Positions 22,478 through 29,014 of a DNA stretch of 31,908 nt are shown in pieces. Position 1 is the stretch's first letter. Each line of letters begins with the position of its first letter. The stretch comes from a virus. Below the pieces are notes generated by a model. The model did not search any database, was not told where the DNA came from, and saw nothing but the letters and a program-made list of their open reading frames with translations. Position numbers and translations under genes: made by a program. Location: positions 1 through 31,908 of IMG/VR virus record IMGVR_UViG_3300032073_000133. One strand, 5' to 3'.

Positions 22478-24202
22478 TTATTTCATATATTTATCAGCCT
22501 CATGCGCCTCCGCTGCAATCGGACATCCTTTAAGCCATTCTGGAGTGCGGCTCATCATATCCTCGATGTCTTTAATAGAGTCAGTGTCATTCTGATCAAC
22601 CTCTACTATGAGTTCATCATGCACTGTCCACAACACCTCATATCCCGCTCTAATGATATTGTAATAGCACTCAGCAAACACTTCGCGGGCCGTGGCTTGA
22701 ACAATGTTCTCACAGATTTTTCCACCGTACCAATAGCGAGGATTCTCTCCGCGAGTGATTGAGGCAACCATTTGCCCACGATCTCGGTCTACGTTGAAAT
22801 AGGATATAGTTCGCCCACTAGGTAGCTCTAAAAAATGATGCTCACCGTGGTCATTAGCCATGTCCTTCTCGCAATTCTTCCAGAACCAAACGACTTTCGG
22901 ATTTGTCCTACGATACTCGGAAACAGTGTGTTGTGCCTCACTGGAGGTTAATGGGATGCCCCAACCAGCGGCGATTTCTTTAAACTTTTTGTGACCGCAC
23001 CCATACCCCAGACCCAACACACGGATTTTTGCCAACTGGCGCATTGATTTGCTGACCCGTTTGGCCCCCATAGTTGCCATCGCATGGGCCGTATAAATAT
23101 CTTTGCCGCTTTTTACGATGTCCAATAGTGCAGTGTCATTGACCAACCATGCTAAACAACGGGGTTCAATTTGAGCTAAGTCGCATATTACAAATTTTTT
23201 ACCCGGTCTTGGTACAAATAAACTGCGCGTATCAATGCCAAAACTCTTACCGCGTGGGAGGTTCTGCATATTTAGTCCAGTGTCACCACTCCAACGCCCA
23301 GTTAGGGCTGCGCCGAAATATTTTAATCCAAAAGGCAATGACCCATCTTCTCGTAAACGAGTTTGTACGGTTTCAAATATCCGCAACAGACGGTTTGATT
23401 TGCGCCAGTCTCTCAATGCACCAACGACAGGATACTTTTTCCCATACTGAGACTCCCATTCAGCGCAAGCTGGATCAGTTTGATTTGTTGATGAGGGGGC
23501 TGGAATTCCTTCCTTGGCGCAAAAGATTTTGAGTTGCTTCAGTGAATTCACTGGCTCGTCATCCCCGACCCACGGGACAAGCTTTGCGCTTTTTTCCTTA
23601 ACTTCGTAGAGTTGCTCCAACCCCCTCGTCAATAAATCTTGGTCAATGTGAACACCTTTCTGGCCACTAGTCATTGTGTGCCTAGCAATAACTTGTTCGT
23701 GGTATGGCCAGTGTTTTTCGTAAGTCTCCCACAATTTGTTGCATAAAACAGAATCCATTCGGGCATACTCAATAAGAGACGTTAATTGCGTGTCATCGAG
23801 GTCTTTCGGCAACTTACCCTTCATCTTATCCCGTACTGTTTTGTCAGGCTTAACCCCCAACATTTGTTCAGCGAACCCTTTTAGGTTTCTGGGACACTGG
23901 ATATAAACAGCAAGGTTAGCCGAACAACTCCACACTGGAGCTAAATCGCCGGGTATCATGCCCATTCGTTGTGCGGCTTGAAAACAAACTGAGTCAAATG
24001 CCGCATTATGGGCCACCAACTTAGGTTCTACGGGCAGATCACACCACGGTGCGTCTTGAGTCGGGCCAACATAGTCAAACCCGTCTCCATAAATACTGAC
24101 CATGTACGGATCAAATTGTGGATGTCGTGAATATGCGTCAGGCCCAAGGCCTTTTACGGTGCAATCCGCGTCGTAGTATGTTTCAAAATCTATTGCGATC
24201 AT
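22478..24202 (-). CDS. polA: DNA polymerase, family A with 3'-5' exonuclease
   Basis: This 574-aa protein has an N-terminal 3'-5' exonuclease domain: Exo I AIDFETYYD (D5, E7), Exo II LVAHNAAFD (D70), and Exo III YARMD (Y146, D150). The polymerase domain has motif A ICDLAQIEPRCLAW (D341), motif B RQLAKIRVLGLGYG (R388, K392, Y400) and motif C WTVHDELIVEV (H528, D529, E530). There is no 5'-3' exonuclease domain, as usual for phage. The motif B position equivalent to E. coli Phe762 is Leu396, a form described in viral surveys and linked to temperate or slow replication. It overlaps the small leader ORF by 4 nt (ATGA). It is the replicative polymerase. Confidence 0.95.
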   Translation of the reverse strand: MIAIDFETYYDADCTVKGLGPDAYSRHPQFDPYMVSIYGDGFDYVGPTQDAPWCDLPVEPKLVAHNAAFDSVCFQAAQRMGMIPGDLAPVWSCSANLAVYIQCPRNLKGFAEQMLGVKPDKTVRDKMKGKLPKDLDDTQLTSLIEYARMDSVLCNKLWETYEKHWPYHEQVIARHTMTSGQKGVHIDQDLLTRGLEQLYEVKEKSAKLVPWVGDDEPVNSLKQLKIFCAKEGIPAPSSTNQTDPACAEWESQYGKKYPVVGALRDWRKSNRLLRIFETVQTRLREDGSLPFGLKYFGAALTGRWSGDTGLNMQNLPRGKSFGIDTRSLFVPRPGKKFVICDLAQIEPRCLAWLVNDTALLDIVKSGKDIYTAHAMATMGAKRVSKSMRQLAKIRVLGLGYGCGHKKFKEIAAGWGIPLTSSEAQHTVSEYRRTNPKVVWFWKNCEKDMANDHGEHHFLELPSGRTISYFNVDRDRGQMVASITRGENPRYWYGGKICENIVQATAREVFAECYYNIIRAGYEVLWTVHDELIVEVDQNDTDSIKDIEDMMSRTPEWLKGCPIAAEAHEADKYMK

Positions 24203-24252
24203 TGCCAGTACACATACTCGCCGTCGATTTCTGTAAATAGTTCTAGTTGCAT
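24199..24252 (-). CDS. 17-aa leader ORF coupled to polA
   Basis: A 17-codon ORF (MQLELFTEIDGEYVYWQ) starts at 24252 and ends with TGA at 24199-24201; its last bases overlap the polA ATG by 4 nt (ATGA). There is no strong Shine-Dalgarno site before it. It lies just after a strong hairpin (24272-24310). It is likely to be a small translated leader that controls polA by coupling. Very short ORFs are easily found by chance; support comes from the exact overlap only. Confidence 0.35.
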   Translation of the reverse strand: MQLELFTEIDGEYVYWQ

Positions 24253-24271
24253 TTTATTTTTAAGTTAGGTT

Positions 24272-24310
24272 GGGCGGCGGTGGAGAAATATGTAAATCCC
24301 ACCACCGCCC
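24272..24310 (-). terminator. Strong GC-rich hairpin upstream of polA
   Basis: GGGCGGCGGTGG (24272-24283) and CCACCACCGCCC (24299-24310) form a 12-bp stem around a 15-nt loop. The single C/A mismatch on the plus strand becomes a U-G wobble in the minus-strand RNA, indicating function in the leftward transcript. There is no U-tract on the minus strand after it, so it may be an attenuator, a pause or an RNA-processing site rather than a classical terminator. It lies in the gap 24253-24331 between the 234-aa gene and polA. Confidence 0.45.
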
Positions 24311-24331
24311 TGACCCATTATGTTCCCCAAT

Positions 24332-25036
24332 CTAACGAGTCAATTCTCGCACCCATTTTACGAACGCCTCATCGTTTTTTGGCCCAGTTTTTAAAACCGG
24401 AACAATCCACGACTTATTCGTGTCTTTTTTCAATTTGGTAGTTAACTCCCAACTACCGAATTCCAGTCCAGCCTTTAAATTAAACGCCGCCGCTGTAAGG
24501 ATGGGTTTAGCCGCTGCTGTGTACGCACTAATTGATGCAATCGTCCATTGTGCTGGCGTGTAGTTATCGCCTTCGTACTCAAAGGGAAACAATGCCTCGT
24601 CCTCTCCCTTAATTAACAAAGTACACGTTAACTGTGGGTTCCAACTCGGCCTTTGGTTATTTGGCCCCCAATCCAACGAGCCGCCTTTTTCATACACCTC
24701 GTCCAGTGTTTCTGCGGTTTGCGGCATGGTATCTGAACCATACGGCAAATTTTCGTAGTACGATTTCCTTGCACCAGTGACAGTGATCCAGACAGGCGCA
24801 TCTGTACGTTTTTCTGGTTCGTCTGACCGCGCACCATACAAACAATACTCGTTGTTCAATACCAGTGAACCGGGCATAAATAACTCTCCCAATTCGCCTG
24901 TTTTTTGAGCGATTTTCAAACTTGGAATTACCAAATCCGACTGCTCAATTATTCCTGTTAAACCAGACACCGCTGGTTGCGCCACAGCAACTTCAGTAGT
25001 GCTGTCCTCATTTTTCTTTAGTGATTTTTTACTCAC
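24332..25036 (-). CDS. Replication-region protein, candidate ssDNA-binding
   Basis: This 234-aa protein begins with a GTG at 25036 preceded by an AGGA-type site. It has a charged N-terminus (MSKKSLKKNEDSTTEVAVAQ), then a compact beta-rich domain: SLKIAQKTGELGELFMPGSL, GARSDEPEKRTDAPVWITVT, LTCTLLIKGEDEALFPFEYE, ending in KKDTNKSWIVPVLKTGPKND. It lies between the Cas4-like nuclease and polA. Proteins of this size and content in that place in phages often act in ssDNA binding or annealing, but no motif decides this, so the call is by position and composition. Confidence 0.5.
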   Translation of the reverse strand: MSKKSLKKNEDSTTEVAVAQPAVSGLTGIIEQSDLVIPSLKIAQKTGELGELFMPGSLVLNNEYCLYGARSDEPEKRTDAPVWITVTGARKSYYENLPYGSDTMPQTAETLDEVYEKGGSLDWGPNNQRPSWNPQLTCTLLIKGEDEALFPFEYEGDNYTPAQWTIASISAYTAAAKPILTAAAFNLKAGLEFGSWELTTKLKKDTNKSWIVPVLKTGPKNDEAFVKWVRELTR

Positions 25037-25056
25037 AGTTTTCTATTTCCTATTTT

Positions 25057-25992
25057 CTATTTTCGTGATTTTGACAAATATATTTTGTCACTACCGCGTT
25101 CAACCAGTCCTAGTCCATCTAGAACTTCTAAAGCCGACGCGGTAAATTCTGCCTTCTTGCCTCGCGGTGCTTGAGCTTTCAACGCCTTTTCCAACGCACC
25201 AATTGATATTGAACAAGCCTCTAGAAAATCTTCTTGCCCCATTTCGTTTTTCAACGCACCCCACGTTGAGGTCACGTCCTTGATTTTTCTGTTTCCCCGT
25301 GTTTCCTTTAATTCGTATCCCGGTATTTCCTCACCAGATAGCACACGCTCCAATGCTGCTGACCGCACGTTTTTTGCCCACCTCTCAACAATTGAGGCTA
25401 CGTCTAGCGCACGTTTTATTTGTGCGGGACTCGTTAAATCTGTGGTTTTCGCTGACTCAGGTAGCATCAGCCCGTCGTTATCGTTTGCAATTTGCATGGC
25501 TCGTTTTTGTAATTCGGGACACTGAACTTTATTACCGCAAAACAGACAGTTCTCACTATCTGGTTTAAAAGGTGCGTTGGGGTCGTCTGCATTTTTGACA
25601 ATGCTTTTAAATTCGTCAGTCCACGACAATGCTTCCTCTCTAGTAAAAGTGTGTTTTTGCACCAGTTTTAACCGTGGAGTTAAAAAAATAAATTCACAAG
25701 TTACGCAGTCTGGAAAGGCGTGGAATGCACCCAACACATAAGCGCGAGCTTGATAGTTCTCCGCTGGATCATCCACCTTCCATTTGCCAAATTTGTAATC
25801 AATTAAAATTAATCGTTTACCAAACCGTAAAACCAAGTCACACGTTCCCCATGTGACTTCGGGGATGGTCAATTGCATCTCGACTTGAATTTCGTCAGCT
25901 TGTCGCAAATAGGTTTCATTATGGCCCATGCAAAACCCTAAAAGAGTTTCGTGTTCAAAAGATAAATTATCGGGTATCGCTGGGTTGTTCAT
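25057..25992 (-). CDS. PD-(D/E)XK exonuclease, C-terminal part (Cas4/RecB-like)
   Basis: This is a 311-aa protein with the nuclease core WGTCDLVLRFGKRLILIDYK: D52, then D65-x-K67, and ENYQARAYVLG (Q81, Y85), the Q-x3-Y motif. Three cysteines, CLFCGNKVQC (C149, C152, C158), are typical of the Fe-S region of Cas4 and AddB-type nucleases. The C-terminal third (ERWAKNVRSAALERVLSGEE, GKKAEFTASALEVLDG) is helical. The first part of the family (SPSQLxxxxxC and GTxxH) is missing here and is found in the separate 56-aa ORF upstream, which overlaps by 4 nt. It may act in recombination or replication DNA processing. Confidence 0.75.
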   Translation of the reverse strand: MNNPAIPDNLSFEHETLLGFCMGHNETYLRQADEIQVEMQLTIPEVTWGTCDLVLRFGKRLILIDYKFGKWKVDDPAENYQARAYVLGAFHAFPDCVTCEFIFLTPRLKLVQKHTFTREEALSWTDEFKSIVKNADDPNAPFKPDSENCLFCGNKVQCPELQKRAMQIANDNDGLMLPESAKTTDLTSPAQIKRALDVASIVERWAKNVRSAALERVLSGEEIPGYELKETRGNRKIKDVTSTWGALKNEMGQEDFLEACSISIGALEKALKAQAPRGKKAEFTASALEVLDGLGLVERGSDKIYLSKSRK

Positions 25993-26159
25993 TTATCCTC
26001 GTTTTCCTTTACCATCAATGCCCATTTTTCCATAATAGCGTGTAAAAATGTACCCTCATCAGCGGCTTGAGTTGGCCCACTGTCGTCATTCTTCCATTGA
26101 GAACATTTACTCTTGTATTTTAATTGCGACGGGGAGTGTTTTGCGTGTTCATCTGGCAT
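25989..26159 (-). CDS. Cas4-like nuclease, N-terminal fragment encoded separately
   Basis: This 56-aa ORF starts at the ATG at 26159 (MPDEHAKHSPSQLKYKSKCS) and ends with TGA at 25989-25991, overlapping the next ORF's ATG. It contains SPSQLKYKSKC (C19, the expected first Fe-S ligand) and ADEGTFLHAIMEKW (H40), which are the N-terminal motifs of Cas4/DUF2800-type nucleases. These are exactly the parts lacking in the 311-aa downstream ORF. The two ORFs are in different frames, linked by ATGA; a single extra A in the run before the stop would join them. Either the gene is a true two-subunit form or it is a frameshift. Confidence 0.65.
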   Translation of the reverse strand: MPDEHAKHSPSQLKYKSKCSQWKNDDSGPTQAADEGTFLHAIMEKWALMVKENEDK

Positions 26160-26467
26160 TCTATGAATTCCTTAATTTCTATTAATTTGTCAAATTTGAG
26201 CCAGTACCCCGGCAATCTGAAAACGTGATGTCCGAGGGCCGTTGCAGTGTTATATTTTTCGCAATCCTTGATATACCCAGACGTGGAGGTGTGTCGTGAG
26301 TGTTTTCCAACGCCTCCCTCCAATTCAATTGCTGTTTTCGTCTCCATGTGGACAAAATCGAATCTCCATTTTCTTGTCGGGTGGAATTTATGTTCCTCAA
26401 CAAGAGGCGGGCCTTCCAATTCAGCCCACATGATTTCGAATCGTTTTTCCAAAACGCTCTTTGCCAT
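26120..26467 (-). CDS. Small PD-(D/E)XK nuclease (DUF559/VSR-like)
   Basis: This 115-aa protein has a Vsr/DUF559-type pattern seen in phage recombination regions: MAKSVLEKRFEIMWAELEGP, EEHKFHPTRKWRFDFVHMET, KTAIELEGGVGKHSRHTSTS, GYIKDCEKYNTATALGHHVF. D37 and E48-x-E50 are the likely metal-binding residues. Such enzymes can act as nicking or junction-resolving nucleases. The stop lies 40 nt inside the next ORF. The start at 26467 follows a short gap to the RHH gene. The activity is inferred from motif pattern only. Confidence 0.65.
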   Translation of the reverse strand: MAKSVLEKRFEIMWAELEGPPLVEEHKFHPTRKWRFDFVHMETKTAIELEGGVGKHSRHTSTSGYIKDCEKYNTATALGHHVFRLPGYWLKFDKLIEIKEFIECQMNTQNTPRRN

Positions 26468-26491
26468 TTAATAAGTGGGGAACTCATGTTG

Positions 26492-26665
26492 TTAAACCTC
26501 GTTTAGTTGTTCGATATTCTGCACTTGTTTTAAGTTTTTCAAACCCCGCTGGAGAGCTTGTTTATATACCTCACTGAGTCGCAGTCCCATATCGCGAGCC
26601 TTTTGTTTCGCTTGTTCGCGATCCTCAGTGTCCAGTTTTATTGTTATTGTGTGTTGTTGTGTCAT
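26492..26665 (-). CDS. Ribbon-helix-helix regulator (RHH1)
   Basis: This 57-aa ORF reads MTQQHTITIKLDTEDREQAK, then QKARDMGLRLSEVYKQALQR. The beta strand (TITIKLD) and the two helices that follow fit the Arc/MetJ/CopG fold, and the size is normal for the family. Two copies of GGTGGGGCATCAC lie 15-51 nt upstream of its ATG. Such proteins bind direct repeats as dimers, so autoregulation is likely. It lies between the nuclease gene and the terminator at 26726-26760, and is transcribed leftward toward the nucleases and polA. Confidence 0.65.
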   Translation of the reverse strand: MTQQHTITIKLDTEDREQAKQKARDMGLRLSEVYKQALQRGLKNLKQVQNIEQLNEV

Positions 26666-26680
26666 TTACATGAAATTCAA

Positions 26681-26716
26681 GGTGGGGCATCACCTCGTAG
26701 GAAGGTGGGGCATCAC
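26681..26716. repeat. Two copies of GGTGGGGCATCAC, candidate RHH operator
   Basis: GGTGGGGCATCAC occurs at 26681-26693 and 26704-26716, with 23 nt between starts, about two helical turns. Both lie immediately upstream of RHH1. A third identical copy at 27152-27164 lies upstream of the second RHH gene. Regular spacing and association with two RHH genes suggest an operator. On the minus strand an AT-rich region of the ACATAT type lies 4 nt upstream of the first copy, like a -10 box. Confidence 0.6.
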
Positions 26717-26725
26717 CCGATATGT

Positions 26726-26760
26726 AAAACACACCCATATCATTTCGATAATAGGTGTGT
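26726..26760 (-). terminator. Intrinsic terminator after RHH2/membrane gene
   Basis: On the minus strand, ACACACC (26754-26760) pairs with GGTGTGT (26729-26735) around an 18-nt loop, followed by a short U-run (26726-26729). The stop of the 71-aa gene (26740) lies inside the loop. It would separate the transcript of RHH2 and the membrane protein from the RHH1 promoter region. The U-run is short, so it may be leaky. Confidence 0.5.
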
Positions 26761-26955
26761 CTCAATTATTCGATCGTACTTTTCGGTAGCCTTAATTGCA
26801 AAACATAATGTTCCGAATAAAAAAATAGCACATACAAATAATAAAAATCTATTTTGTCTACTGCATTTAACCGCCATTGCGGCATTTCGGCATAGCTCAT
26901 ATTGAGCTTCCCCCCTTGCTTCTGCTAATGCAGTCAACGCTTCTTGGTCTTCCAT
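26740..26955 (-). CDS. Small single-pass membrane protein
   Basis: This 71-aa protein has an acidic and polar N-terminal half (MEDQEALTALAEARGEAQYE) and one membrane helix (RFLLFVCAIFLFGTLCFAIK) followed by a charged tail (TEKYDRIIETHLLSK). It overlaps the 3' end of RHH2 and is probably co-transcribed with it. Its role is unknown; small membrane proteins in the lysogeny region may take part in superinfection exclusion, but no sequence evidence decides. Confidence 0.55.
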   Translation of the reverse strand: MEDQEALTALAEARGEAQYELCRNAAMAVKCSRQNRFLLFVCAIFLFGTLCFAIKATEKYDRIIETHLLSK

Positions 26956-27131
26956 TTCTGATTCTTCAACCTATTCCGTTCGTTTTCTTCTTTCAGTGTT
27001 TCTGTCAATCTTAAGATTAATTCTGACACTGGAATACCTAATGATTCTGCCTTGCCGCGAATTAAGTCAATGTCATCAACGTGCATCCATGCCCGCAATT
27101 GTTTTTTGTTTGGGTCACGTTGGTTTGCCAT
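26934..27131 (-). CDS. Ribbon-helix-helix regulator (RHH2)
   Basis: This 65-aa protein, read from the ATG at 27131 (MANQRDPNKKQLRAWMHVDD), then IDLIRGKAESLGIPVSELIL and a charged C-terminus ending KNQKWKTKKR. The strand-helix-helix order (KQLRAWMHVDD, then two helices) fits the CopG/RHH fold. An upstream in-frame ATG at 27161 lies within the 13-bp repeat; the same distance (about 20 nt) between repeat and start as at RHH1 supports 27131. It lies downstream of the integrase and overlaps the next gene. It is probably a transcription regulator of lysogeny or early genes. Confidence 0.65.
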   Translation of the reverse strand: MANQRDPNKKQLRAWMHVDDIDLIRGKAESLGIPVSELILRLTETLKEENERNRLKNQKWKTKKR

Positions 27132-27151
27132 CAATTCGGCGTTTTCAAAAG

Positions 27152-27164
27152 GGTGGGGCATCAC
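27152..27164. promoter_or_regulatory. Third GGTGGGGCATCAC repeat, candidate operator of RHH2
   Basis: This is an exact copy of the 13-bp repeat before RHH1, 20 nt upstream of the RHH2 start at 27131. On the minus strand an AT-rich AAATATT precedes it by a few bases, like a -10 element, as at RHH1. It would allow either or both RHH proteins to control this promoter. Confidence 0.55.
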
Positions 27165-27202
27165 TAAATATTTTACAAGTTATTTTTGTGATTTTTTTCA
27201 AA

Positions 27203-28420
27203 TTAATTTAGAGCAAAATTTTCGGGCAGTCTTTTCTCTCCAGCGTAATGACGAATTGTAGTTTGAACGTGTTTGTGTCTAGCAACACGTCGAGCCACCT
27301 CTTCCCCATATTTTTCACGAACCGTATGCAAAGTATGAGCGCGAACTTCATGGAACGTGTGATCAGTACTGAGTCCTCTGGAGCGAAACCAAACATCTAA
27401 AGATTTTAAAGTTTTCCCACACCGATCTACGGGCCAGCCGTTTTCTGGTAAAATATACTCTTTATCTTCAGTAACACTCCACCACCATTGTAATTCTCTA
27501 TATATATCTGGATCAATGGGGATTGTTGTAGCCCGTTTTCCTTTTTGATCTGCGCTCATTTTAAACACAGGCGTTTTTCCTTGCTTAGATTTAATCCAGT
27601 CCCATTTAGCATTTGACATTTCTCCACGTCGCAATGTTGCTTTAGCTAAGAGATACGCAACCCAATGTGTCGGATTGTCATGTTTATTTTTCCGCAAAGC
27701 TTGGTCAATGTCAGCCATCAATTCGTCGTCTACCACTTCATGGTCTTGAGTTATTGGAGACTCCACCCGTTCTTTTAAAAATTCAGAAACGTCGCCAATA
27801 TAAATGCCCGCATCCTCGTACCGCACTTTGAACGAATCTTTAAATATAGCCCTTGCTTGCAATAGCGTAGATTTAATAGACCGCAATCGCCGTTGCCGTT
27901 CATCTTCCCCTTGGCCAATAACCATTTCAATTTCGTAATCAAAAAAATCTCTAATAGTTTTACCGTCTAGTTCACTAACCCTTGTACTAGCAAAGCTTTT
28001 GTTTGTTTTGCGTAACACTCGTTTTAAACACCCAATGTTTCCGTAAATTGTTTTTCGTTTTAACCCATGTTTATTTGCCAAAACGATATATGCTTTTTCC
28101 ACAGTGGCGAGAGTAGCGAACGATGGAGGTTGCAAAGATTCGGGTGCAACACCATATACAAAACCATCAATGAACTCCACGGCCAAACGTACAGCGTGAT
28201 ATGGATCAATAGTTTTAGTTGATACTTGTTTTCTAAACCCAGCACGTTGAACTTTTACACACCACGAACCGTTTAGCTTTCGTTGGAATAGTGTGTAGTG
28301 TTCTCCACGGTGGACAAATCGAATTTTGCCGTTCGCATCTTTAAAATAGTAAGGCGTGTCGTCCTCACGTTCACGAATCCAGTCGGCAGTGTCACGGAGA
28401 TGTTTTGGGGGTATTTGCAT
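27203..28420 (-). CDS. int: Tyrosine integrase
   Basis: This 405-aa protein (ATG at 28420, MQIPPKHLRDTADWI; the frame is open to a GTG at 28450) is a phage tyrosine recombinase. The N-terminal half contains an arm-type domain and a SAM-like core-binding domain (TVEKAYIVLANKHGLKRKTI). The catalytic domain has AKATLRRGEMSNAKWDW with the first Arg (about residue 264), a Lys on the beta hairpin (FKMSADQKGKR), HEVR (H357, R360), ARHKHVQTTIRHY with the second His, and the nucleophile Tyr at about 392. All catalytic residues are visible. The gene lies directly beside the att core, as usual. It would catalyse integration and excision at tRNA-Thr. Confidence 0.92.
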   Translation of the reverse strand: MQIPPKHLRDTADWIREREDDTPYYFKDANGKIRFVHRGEHYTLFQRKLNGSWCVKVQRAGFRKQVSTKTIDPYHAVRLAVEFIDGFVYGVAPESLQPPSFATLATVEKAYIVLANKHGLKRKTIYGNIGCLKRVLRKTNKSFASTRVSELDGKTIRDFFDYEIEMVIGQGEDERQRRLRSIKSTLLQARAIFKDSFKVRYEDAGIYIGDVSEFLKERVESPITQDHEVVDDELMADIDQALRKNKHDNPTHWVAYLLAKATLRRGEMSNAKWDWIKSKQGKTPVFKMSADQKGKRATTIPIDPDIYRELQWWWSVTEDKEYILPENGWPVDRCGKTLKSLDVWFRSRGLSTDHTFHEVRAHTLHTVREKYGEEVARRVARHKHVQTTIRHYAGEKRLPENFALN

Positions 28421-28521
28421 TTTGAGGCTACGAGTGTCTACATTTATCACTTTTAATAAGTGTCTACACGGCCCACAAAATCACAAAAGCTATCAACGTG
28501 TAAAGCGAAAAAAGAAAATTG

Positions 28522-28566
28522 TGGAGCCAGTGGTCGGGATTGAACCGACGACCTGCTGTTTACGAA
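28522..28566 (-). other. attP core: 3' half of a tRNA-Thr(CGU) gene
   Basis: Read on the minus strand from 28566, the sequence gives TTCGTAA (anticodon loop, CGU), ACAGC (3' half of anticodon stem), AGGTC (variable), the T-arm GTCGG-TTCAATC-CCGAC, the acceptor strand CACTGGC, U and CCA. The T-arm pairs perfectly. The 5' half (acceptor 5' strand, D-arm, 5' anticodon stem) is absent. Such a 45-nt tRNA fragment beside an integrase is the identity block that restores the target tRNA after integration. Tail-like phage genes continue beyond it, so this is attP, not a prophage end. The exact crossover position is not known. Confidence 0.75.
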
Positions 28567-28606
28567 ACACTGAAAGCACTAGGCTAAACTGCTAAAATTA
28601 AAAAAC

Positions 28607-29014
28607 TTAGCTGTCTGTTTTTGGAACGTGTCCTTCTTTCAAAATGTGCCACGCTGAAAAATATTTTTCATGTTTTGAATGACCACTACCATCTCCGGTA
28701 AATTTAACGCCTGTTCCGATTTTATGCATCGGCATGATGTAGAATGCAGGGTGGAGTAAACAAACAAATATGCAAAAATCGGCAGCACGACTAGTGAAAT
28801 TGGTAAACCTATATCCAGTCGGTCTGCCGTCAACCAATGCTGGAAGTTTGGAAGTTTTTATTTGAATACGATGATAGTAGTTGTGATCAACTCCAGCTAA
28901 CAAATCGCACCCATCGATATCAATACTTGGACGCGCTACTAAAAAACCTTGTTTTAATAATTCGGCCTCGACTAGTCGTTCCCCGACTGCGCCTATGATC
29001 ATTGAACGATCCAC
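28607..29014 (-). CDS. Small PD-(D/E)XK endonuclease-like protein
   Basis: This 135-aa protein has the pattern of the PDDEXK_5-type endonuclease family: GAVGERLVEAELLKQGFLVA, SIDIDGCDLLAGVDHNYYHR, IQIKTSKL. D37 and K53 of the D...QxK form (Q51 replaces the usual E) are the likely catalytic residues. The start is a GTG at 29014 overlapping the TAG of the large upstream gene (TAGTG), like the TerL start; an ATG at 29002 is possible. It sits between attP and a virion gene. It might have a role in phage competition, homing or defence evasion; nothing decides this. Confidence 0.65.
   Translation of the reverse strand: MDRSMIIGAVGERLVEAELLKQGFLVARPSIDIDGCDLLAGVDHNYYHRIQIKTSKLPALVDGRPTGYRFTNFTSRAADFCIFVCLLHPAFYIMPMHKIGTGVKFTGDGSGHSKHEKYFSAWHILKEGHVPKTDS

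Noticed and set aside
25989-25996. Programmed -1 frameshift joining the two nuclease ORFs
   Set aside because: There is no slippery heptamer and a stop (TAA) lies directly before the second ATG in its frame; re-initiation or an indel explains the layout better.
26681-26716. CRISPR array
   Set aside because: Only two copies of a 13-bp repeat with a 10-nt spacer, plus one distant copy; the unit and spacing are far too short for CRISPR.
28522-28600. A complete tRNA gene on the minus strand
   Set aside because: The T-arm and 3' acceptor strand are intact, but no matching 5' acceptor strand (GCCAGTG) or D-arm is found upstream; only the 3' half is present, so it is an att core and not a gene.
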